This document shows, in pieces, positions 25,860-32,387 of a stretch of DNA of 32,387 bases. The translations under genes and the position numbers were made by a program. A model generated the notes under the pieces. The model saw only the letters and a program-made list of their open reading frames with translations. It was not told where the DNA came from and did no database searches. The stretch's first letter is position 1. Each line of letters starts with the position of its first letter. Where the stretch lies: positions 1 through 32,387 of the forward strand of contig UQYT01000029.1 of assembly GCA_900545405.1 (NCBI GenBank), written 5' to 3'. This DNA comes from an uncultured Eubacteriales bacterium. GTDB taxonomy: Bacteria > Bacillota > Clostridia > Oscillospirales > Oscillospiraceae.

Positions 25860-26004
25860 TTTTGCCCCGCTTTTTTACAAAAAAGCGGGCGCCGACCAGG
25901 GGCCGCGCCCCTGGTCGCGCTCCTCAGAGCGCGAAACCCCCTTGTGCTAAAAAAGGTCAGGAAGGGGGTTCAAGGGGGAACCCTCGCCGGGGGTTCCCCC
26001 TTTT
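25860..26004 (+). repeat. Multi-hairpin intergenic repeat, copy 2
   Basis: This is the second copy of the element at 1-145, in the same orientation. Stems are at 25866-25889, 25894-25916 (GACCAGGGGC against GCCCCTGGTC), 25915-25934 (TCGCGCTC, loop CTCA, GAGCGCGA), about 25936-25970 (AACCCCCTT against AAGGGGGTT) and 25974-26000 (GGGGGAACCC against GGGTTCCCCC, then TTTTATT). Compared with copy 1, the third stem differs at two base pairs and both changes are compensated. The fourth stem's loop differs freely. It follows dnaJ and precedes the pyridoxal kinase gene. Confidence 0.87.
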
Positions 26005-26018
26005 ATTATTGCTTTTTA

Positions 26019-26047
26019 TTGCACAGCGCCCCGCCGCGTGCTAAAAT
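26019..26047 (+). promoter_or_regulatory. Putative promoter of the pyridoxal kinase gene
   Basis: TTGCAC (26019-26024), a 17-base spacer and TAAAAT (26042-26047) form a plausible promoter directly after the repeat. The expected start site (about 26054) falls at the chosen start codon, leaving essentially no leader. Confidence 0.5.
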
Positions 26048-26054
26048 GGCGGTT

Positions 26055-26933
26055 ATGGAAAAAGTATTGCCAAAACTCAAGAGGATCGCCGCGGTGCATG
26101 ACATCTCCGGCTTCGGGAAGTGCTCGCTCACCGTGGCTCTGCCGGTCGTTTCCGCCACGGGGGTGGAGTGCGCCTGTATGCCGACGGCGCTCTTTTCCAC
26201 GCACACGGGCGAGTTCACGGGCTGGACCTTCCGCGACCTCACGGACCAGATGCTGCCCATGGCCCGGCACTGGCACAGCATCGGCGTGCCCTTTGACGGC
26301 ATCTACTCCGGCTACCTCGCCTCCCCCGCCCAGGTCGGGCTGCTCGGCCGGGTGATAGACGAGCTCGCGGGCCCGGAGACGCTCATCGTCTGCGACCCCG
26401 CCATGGCCGACAACGGCCGCTATTACGCCGGGCTCGGCGACGAGCTGCGGGACGCCTTCCGCGCCCTGTTCGCCCGCGCCCACGTAGTGACCCCGAATAT
26501 AACAGAGGCGGCGCTCCTCACAGGCGAGGAGTACCGCCCCGCTCCGCACGACGCGGAGTATATAGACAAGCTGTTTCGCGGCCTGGAGGGCCTAGGCCCC
26601 CGCGTCGCCGCCATAACCGGCGTGCACCCGTCGGCAAACGAGATCGGCACCGTCGTGCGCGATTTCACGACGGGCGAGAGCTTTTCCGCCATGGCTCCGG
26701 CGCTCGAGGGCGTGTTCTACGGCACGGGCGACATCTTCGCCTCCGCCTTCGCCGCGCTGCTGGTGCGCGGGGCGGGCGCCGGTCAGGCGCTGGAGGCCGC
26801 AAGCGCGCTGGTGCGCGGGAGCATAGAGCGCAGCTTCCTGCGCGATACGCCCCGGCCCTGGGGCGTGGATTTCGAGGGCGTGCTGCCCGACTACATCCGC
26901 CGCGTGGAGGCCATCTTCAGTCCTTCGACTTGA
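26055..26933 (+). CDS. Pyridoxal/pyridoxamine kinase (PfkB/ribokinase-like)
   Basis: This is a 292-residue kinase of the pyridoxal kinase/ThiD branch of the ribokinase fold. It phosphorylates pyridoxal or pyridoxamine for the vitamin B6 salvage pathway. Visible are the N-terminal substrate region IAAVHDISGFGKCSLTVALPV, the VTPNITEAALLTG segment and the catalytic GTGDIFASAF loop with its Asp. Two starts are possible: ATG at 26046 (which lies in the -10 box) or ATG at 26055. I chose the second. Neither has a good ribosome-binding site. The 3' end overlaps the 3' end of rsmI by 17 bases, convergently. Whether the physiological substrate is pyridoxine, pyridoxal or pyridoxamine is not visible. 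Confidence 0.85.
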   Translation: MEKVLPKLKRIAAVHDISGFGKCSLTVALPVVSATGVECACMPTALFSTHTGEFTGWTFRDLTDQMLPMARHWHSIGVPFDGIYSGYLASPAQVGLLGRVIDELAGPETLIVCDPAMADNGRYYAGLGDELRDAFRALFARAHVVTPNITEAALLTGEEYRPAPHDAEYIDKLFRGLEGLGPRVAAITGVHPSANEIGTVVRDFTTGESFSAMAPALEGVFYGTGDIFASAFAALLVRGAGAGQALEAASALVRGSIERSFLRDTPRPWGVDFEGVLPDYIRRVEAIFSPST

Positions 26934-27753
26934 GCGCGAGCTCGTAGAGCTCATTTTTTGAATATCCCGTGTCAGCCGCAGCGAGCTTCGCCGCCTCCTT
27001 CAGGGAGCGGCCCTCGCTGCGGTAAAATTTTACCCTCTCGAGCGCCGCATCCGCCGTCGGCAGCTCCTCCGTCTGCTCCGGCGCGCCCTCGACGACGAGG
27101 ACGAACTCGCCCCTCGGCGGCTCGTCCGCATAGAGCGTGACCGCCTCCGCAAGCGTCGTGCGCACTACCTCCTCGTGCAGCTTGGTGAGCTCCCGGCACA
27201 GGGAGATGCGCCGTTCCCCGCCGAAGGCCGCGGCGAGGTCCGCGAGCGTCTTTTGCAGCTTGTGCGGCGCCTCGTAGAAGATCATCGTGCGCCCTTCGCC
27301 CCGGAGCGACTCGAGGTGCTCCTCCCGGCTCTTCTTCGACGTGGAGAGAAAGCCCTCGAAGCAGAAGCGTCCCGCCGGCAGGGCCGAAAGTGCCAGCGCC
27401 GTCACCGCCGCGCAGGGGCCCGGCACCGCCGTGACCTCCACGCCGCTCTCGGCGCAGGCCACCGCCAGGTCCTCGCCCGGGTCGGACACCGCGGGCATGC
27501 CCGCGTCCGTCACAAGGGCGCAGTTCTCCCCCGCGAGGATGCGCTCGAGGATGCGCTCGCCGCTGCGCTCCTTGTTGTGCTGATAGTAGCTCACCAGCGG
27601 CTTGGAGATGCCGAAGTGGTTCAGGAGCTTCAAGGTCACGCGCGTGTCCTCGGCGGCGATGAAGTCCGCCTCCTCGAGGGTGCGCCTCGCGCGGGGCGAG
27701 AGATCGCCGAGGTTGCCTATGGGCGTGCCGACAAGATAGAGCTTTCCTGACAT
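26917..27753 (-). CDS. rsmI: 16S rRNA (cytidine-1402 2'-O)-methyltransferase
   Basis: RsmI methylates the 2'-OH of C1402 in the 16S rRNA decoding centre using SAM. The 278 residues carry the family hallmarks: an N-terminal LYLVGTPIGNLGDLSPRA, FIAAEDTRVTLKLL, LVTDAGMPAVSDPGEDLA, AVPGPCAAVTALALSALP, FYEAPHKLQKTLADL and the C-terminal LTKLHEEVVRTTLAEA. Its ATG overlaps the TGA of the upstream methyltransferase gene (TGATG), so the two are coupled. Its 3' end overlaps the kinase gene on the other strand by 17 bases. Confidence 0.96.
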   Translation of the reverse strand: MSGKLYLVGTPIGNLGDLSPRARRTLEEADFIAAEDTRVTLKLLNHFGISKPLVSYYQHNKERSGERILERILAGENCALVTDAGMPAVSDPGEDLAVACAESGVEVTAVPGPCAAVTALALSALPAGRFCFEGFLSTSKKSREEHLESLRGEGRTMIFYEAPHKLQKTLADLAAAFGGERRISLCRELTKLHEEVVRTTLAEAVTLYADEPPRGEFVLVVEGAPEQTEELPTADAALERVKFYRSEGRSLKEAAKLAAADTGYSKNELYELALKSKD

Positions 27754-28457
27754 CAGTTTTCCTCCCTGTGGTAAATGCGGCGCACTTCCGCCGTGTCCTG
27801 CCCGTCCGGGCCGGTCAGAATGAGCGCGGGCAGCACTTCGAGGCCCGGCCTCGCGCCCTTGCGGCCCTCGACGAGGACCAGGCTCGGCGGCTTTTCCAGG
27901 CGGTGCTGGACAAGGCGCAGGCGCTTGGGCTCAAGGCCCGCCCCGACCATGAGCGAGAGCAGCTCCGCCAGGCGCTCCGGACGGTGGACGAGGCAGAAGG
28001 CCCCGCCTGTCCTGAGGCACCAGGCCGCCGCGGCGACGACCTCGGCGAGCGTGCAGCCCGCCTCCGAGCGCGCCACGGCCATGCTCTCCGAGGCGCGGCC
28101 GCTGCCCTCGGCAAAATACGGCGGGTTGCACACGGCAAGGCCGTAGGCCGCGTGCGGCAGAGCCGCACGGTGGGCGCGGATGTCGAGGCAGAGCGCGCGG
28201 ACGCTCTCCCCGAGCCTGTTTTCGGCGAAGTTCCGCTCCGCCGCGGCCGAGGCCGCGGGGTCGAGCTCCGCGCAGTCGAGGCTCAGTCTCGGCTCGCGCG
28301 TGAGCAGCAGCAGCGAGATGAGCCCCGCGCCGGAGCAGAGCTCCACCGCCCTGCCAGGCTTCGCCCTCACAAAGTCCGCCAGCAGCACCGAATCCGTAGT
28401 TATCGGGAACGCCCCCCCGCCCTCATACCGCGGCCCGCCCTTCCAAAGCTCCGTCAC
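27753..28457 (-). CDS. tRNA1(Val) A37 N6-methyltransferase-like protein
   Basis: This is a 234-residue SAM-dependent methyltransferase of the YfiC/TrmN6 group, often paired with rsmI in Firmicutes. It has the N-terminal YEGGGAFPITTDSVLLADF, the SAM loop VELCSGAGLISLLLL, a CAELDP acidic loop and the catalytic NPPY motif (VCNPPYF) typical of adenine N6-methylation. I chose the GTG at 28455-28457 because AGGGAGGA lies about 9 bases upstream. A TTG 8 codons earlier would place that site inside the gene. The target base in this organism is assumed from the family. Confidence 0.86.
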   Translation of the reverse strand: MTELWKGGPRYEGGGAFPITTDSVLLADFVRAKPGRAVELCSGAGLISLLLLTREPRLSLDCAELDPAASAAAERNFAENRLGESVRALCLDIRAHRAALPHAAYGLAVCNPPYFAEGSGRASESMAVARSEAGCTLAEVVAAAAWCLRTGGAFCLVHRPERLAELLSLMVGAGLEPKRLRLVQHRLEKPPSLVLVEGRKGARPGLEVLPALILTGPDGQDTAEVRRIYHREEN

Positions 28458-28503
28458 AGGCTGTATTCCTCCCTGACCCAATTTAAATCTGGTTCATGCA
28501 TGC

Positions 28504-28532
28504 ATTATAGCAAAATCTGTGGTCAAGTTGAA
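28504..28532 (-). promoter_or_regulatory. Promoter of the methyltransferase/rsmI operon
   Basis: On the minus strand, TTCAAC (28527-28532), 17 bases and TATAAT (28504-28509) form a good promoter. A palindrome CATGCATGCAT just downstream covers the likely start site. Confidence 0.68.
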
Positions 28533-28576
28533 GTCCGGCACTCAAAAACGTCAAAATGCGATTCGTCACGTACTCA

Positions 28577-28610
28577 TTGAATTATTTGTTATTCATTCTA
28601 TAGAACTATA
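28577..28610 (+). promoter_or_regulatory. Promoter and palindromic operator of the XRE regulator gene
   Basis: TTGAAT (28577-28582), 16 bases and TATAGA (28599-28604) give a promoter about 90 bases before the XRE gene. The -10 box lies in the palindrome TATAG-AA-CTATA (28599-28610), and a second near-palindrome AGAAC...GTTCT runs on to 28619. The first palindrome recurs at 29119-29130 before the next gene, suggesting a shared regulator. Confidence 0.55.
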
Positions 28611-28698
28611 TATTGTTCTTTAACTTCTGTATGATGCGGGCTAGCTTCTTTATACTATCTATAGAGCAATGCTATGGTCTATGGAAGGAGGGACGCCA

Positions 28699-29016
28699 AT
28701 GGACACAAAGGCAGTCGGGCAACGGATAAAAGCTGCGCGTGAGAGGCGTGGCCTGACCCAGGAGGAGCTCGCCGCACTTGTAAACATCAGCCCTACTCAC
28801 GTCAGCGTGATCGAACGGGGCGCTAAAACGGTCAGGATGGATACCTTTGTGGCAATTGCAAATGTTCTGGAGGTCTCCGCCGACAGCCTGCTTATCGACG
28901 TGGTAGACCATGCAGCTGCAAGTGCAGCTTCAGAGCTCTCCGATGCCATCGAGCGTCTCCCTTATGAGGAGAGAATGAGAATATTGAAAGCCATACGCAT
29001 ACTTACAGAAAAGTAG
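28699..29016 (+). CDS. XRE-family helix-turn-helix regulator
   Basis: This is a 105-residue protein with a Cro/CI-type HTH (about residues 7-62: IKAARERRGLTQEELAALV, then ISPTHVSVIERGAKTVRMDTFVAIANVLEVSADSLL). A short helical C-terminus follows (IERLPYEERMRILKAIRIL), similar to that seen in many clostridial XRE regulators and probably used to dimerise. AAGGAGGG lies about 7 bases before the ATG. It sits in an AT-richer stretch with a different base composition from its neighbours, so it may be acquired. It has its own promoter with a palindrome, which fits self-regulation. The target is unknown. It is followed by its own terminator. Confidence 0.9.
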   Translation: MDTKAVGQRIKAARERRGLTQEELAALVNISPTHVSVIERGAKTVRMDTFVAIANVLEVSADSLLIDVVDHAAASAASELSDAIERLPYEERMRILKAIRILTEK

Positions 29017-29051
29017 GACGGAACAGCCAAGAGCTTTCCGTCCTTTTATTT
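29016..29051 (+). terminator. Terminator after XRE gene
   Basis: GGACGGAA (29016-29023) pairs with TTCCGTCC (29036-29043) and is followed by TTTTATTTTA. It begins with the last base of the stop codon. The remaining bases to the next gene hold the second palindrome. Confidence 0.82.
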
Positions 29052-29118
29052 TACTTTTTACTTTACGAATCGACAGTTTTCTCGAGACTTCGACATCGCT
29101 TCGCACTTATATTCGTTC

Positions 29119-29130
29119 TATAGAGCTATA
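29119..29130 (+). promoter_or_regulatory. Second copy of the TATAG-N2-CTATA palindrome
   Basis: TATAG-AG-CTATA lies 26 bases upstream of the Spo0A-C-like gene. It matches the XRE promoter palindrome (TATAG-AA-CTATA), and the flanks match too (about 17 of 20 bases). A clear -35 box is not visible here. Confidence 0.5.
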
Positions 29131-29156
29131 AATAATTCTATATAGGAGGAAAAGAA

Positions 29157-29390
29157 ATGAACAGATTTCAAATTATCCTTGAAAACATAGCCAGAAAGAA
29201 CGGCAACTCAGCAGAAGAAGTCCTGCGTGAAATGCAAACCGCCATAGACTCAGCTTATGCCGGTCGCTCAGACAAATCCCAGCAGCTTTGGGACTCGATG
29301 TCACTTAATGGTCCGCACCCGACGGCGGAAGAGTTCGTATCCCAGGCCGCGGCATTGATTTTTAAAGAGATCTCCCATGTCCGGAACTAA
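29157..29390 (+). CDS. Small Spo0A C-terminal-like protein
   Basis: This is a 77-residue protein. Its sequence resembles the second half of the Spo0A DNA-binding domain: IARKNGNSAEEVLREMQTAI recalls the Spo0A segment IAKKYNTTPSRVERAIRHAI, and PTAEEFVSQAAALIF recalls PTNSEFIAMVADKL. The receiver domain and the first part of the effector domain are missing. Small proteins of this kind are common in Clostridia and their role is not known to me. AGGAGG precedes the ATG by about 8 bases. It lies downstream of the XRE gene in the AT-rich island, with a related palindrome upstream. It could bind DNA weakly or compete for Spo0A partners, which is inference. Confidence 0.75.
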   Translation: MNRFQIILENIARKNGNSAEEVLREMQTAIDSAYAGRSDKSQQLWDSMSLNGPHPTAEEFVSQAAALIFKEISHVRN

Positions 29391-29485
29391 ATGTCATATT
29401 TTATGTGAATACATAATTCCGGTTGCTTCCCCATATACAAAAACACCCGCCGCTGCTCGCGGCGAGCAAAATTAGATAATAAAAA

Positions 29486-29510
29486 GGGCCGCTTTCGCGG
29501 CCCTAGTTTT
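29486..29510 (-). terminator. Bidirectional terminator between the Spo0A-C-like gene and ferredoxin
   Basis: GGGCCGC, loop TTTC and GCGGCCC are flanked by AAAAA on the left and TAGTTTTT on the right. It ends the minus-strand ferredoxin transcript (TTTTTATTAT) and can also serve the plus-strand gene. A second GC-rich dyad (CGCCGC...GCGGCG) lies at about 29449-29465. Confidence 0.85.
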
Positions 29511-29515
29511 TGCAA

Positions 29516-29686
29516 TTACTCCTCGACGATGGCGTCGGCGGGGCAATTCTCCTTGCAGGTGCCGCAGGAGACGCACTTGTCCTGATCGATGACGTACTTG
29601 TCGTCGCCCATGTCAATGGCCTCGGCCGGGCAGTTGGCAGCGCAGGTGCCGCAGGAAACGCAGTTGTCAGTGATAACGTATGCCAT
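29516..29686 (-). CDS. 2[4Fe-4S] ferredoxin
   Basis: This is a 56-residue clostridial-type ferredoxin, a small cytosolic electron carrier. It has two CxxCxxCxxxCP motifs, CVSCGTCAANCPAEAI and CVSCGTCKENCPADAI, which bind two [4Fe-4S] clusters. The acidic composition fits. GGAGG lies 8 bases before the ATG at 29684-29686, and a longer in-frame ORF extends upstream with no start signal. It is a single-gene unit with its own promoter and terminator, divergent from the clpC-like gene. Redox partners are not encoded here. Confidence 0.96.
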   Translation of the reverse strand: MAYVITDNCVSCGTCAANCPAEAIDMGDDKYVIDQDKCVSCGTCKENCPADAIVEE

Positions 29687-29748
29687 GATGTTACCTCCGT
29701 TCGGTTTGTATTTTATACATCCCAACGCCGGGATTATGTACGCTTTGT

Positions 29749-29776
29749 ATTCTATCACATAACTTAGGAAAATCAA
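29749..29776 (-). promoter_or_regulatory. Promoter of the ferredoxin gene
   Basis: On the minus strand, TTGATT (29771-29776), 16 bases and TAGAAT (29749-29754) fit a sigma-A promoter about 60 bases upstream of the ferredoxin start. Confidence 0.6.
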
Positions 29777-29913
29777 TAGTCTTTTGCTTTCCGCCCTTTT
29801 GCGGATATTTCCTCCAGCGCTGGTTATAAGCGCCCTGCGTTGGAAATACTTTCACTGTCGCGCCGCTTCGCCCCCTTTGGCGCGGGTACGGCATTATAAT
29901 AGGTCAGGAGGCA

Positions 29914-32199
<2,286 letters not shown>

Positions 32200-32304
32200 C
32201 ACCCAAACCAGAGAGGGACCCCGCCCCCGACCCGCACCAGCCCCCGCCCCAAGTCGGGCGAGGAACGTATAGTCCACCGACTGGCAGCGCTCACGCGGAT
32301 GGTG

Positions 32305-32383
32305 GAGCCTCCGGGGTAAAAAAGCGCTTTTCTTTGGCGGCTCGACACCGTTTCTTTGGGCAAGCACCAAAGAAATGGGGTCG
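32305..32383 (+). repeat. Two-hairpin inverted-repeat element at the window edge
   Basis: Two successive dyads are visible. GAGCC (32305-32309) pairs with GGCTC (32339-32343) around an AAAAGCGCTTTT core. CGACACCGTTTCTTTGG (32343-32359) pairs with CCAAAGAAATGGGGTCG (32367-32383) with two mismatches and a 7-base loop. It begins about 105 bases after the clpC-like stop and may continue past the window. The 105 bases between (32200-32304) show no gene or clear terminator. Confidence 0.6.
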
Positions 32384-32387
32384 AATC

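Noticed and set aside
25944..26045. Upstream extension of the pyridoxal kinase reading frame
   Set aside because: It runs through the repeat element and adds 37 residues without similarity to the family N-terminus.
29777..29913. CtsR operator before the ClpC-like gene
   Set aside because: A single AGGTCA occurs, but not the tandem GGTCAAA heptads. A TATAAT at 29895 is too near the start codon to serve with the ribosome-binding site.

Overview
The window looks like the chromosome of a GC-rich member of the Clostridia (Bacillota), probably from the Oscillospirales. This placement is an inference. It rests on an hrcA-grpE-dnaK-dnaJ operon with a CIRCE operator, an LTA-synthase-type phosphoglycerol transferase, an ECF transporter S component, type III pantothenate kinase, a single-chain glycyl-tRNA synthetase, a long-form hibernation factor and a small Spo0A-C-like protein. 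Nearly all of it is dense, co-oriented, GC-rich coding sequence. The exception is an AT-richer island at about 28.49-29.5 kb. I see no tRNA, rRNA, CRISPR array, transposase or phage gene.

Layout, left to right. 1-145: a multi-hairpin intergenic repeat whose second copy lies at 25860-26004. 155-4182 (minus): from a good promoter, an ECF S component, coaX, a ZIP metal transporter and a membrane-fused spermidine-synthase-like protein. 4225-9715 (minus): glyS, an LTA-synthase-like enzyme and nadE, tightly packed behind a structured leader. 9759-12950 (plus): an M29 aminopeptidase and a membrane-anchored TPR/LRR protein. 13038-14612 (plus): hpf and prmA, each followed by a terminator. 14704-20909 (minus): a PstS-like lipoprotein and a WG-repeat lipoprotein, then an OmpR-type response regulator, a histidine kinase and an HtrA protease. 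20927-25834 (plus): the CIRCE-controlled heat-shock operon. 26055-28532: a pyridoxal/pyridoxamine kinase convergent with rsmI and a tRNA methyltransferase. 28577-29510: the AT-rich island with an XRE regulator and a Spo0A-C-like small protein. 29516-32199: a ferredoxin divergent from a ClpC-type unfoldase. 32305-32383: a second type of inverted-repeat element at the window edge.

Most genes are housekeeping. The HrcA/CIRCE operon, the Clp unfoldase and HtrA form a protein quality-control theme. glyS, hpf, prmA, rsmI and the tRNA methyltransferase form a translation theme. coaX, nadE and the pyridoxal kinase form a cofactor theme.

I did not find a clearly new multi-gene defence or biosynthetic system. 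The best leads are: (i) the repeat, whose two copies differ by compensated base-pair changes in one stem; (ii) a NadE whose glutaminase triad has lost its Lys and Cys; (iii) a PBP/WG-lipoprotein/two-component/HtrA cassette whose two promoters share a 13-base motif; (iv) a 15-bp stem that hides the ribosome-binding site of the spermidine-synthase-like gene; (v) a ClpC-like unfoldase without the M domain; and (vi) the XRE/Spo0A-C island with a shared palindrome.
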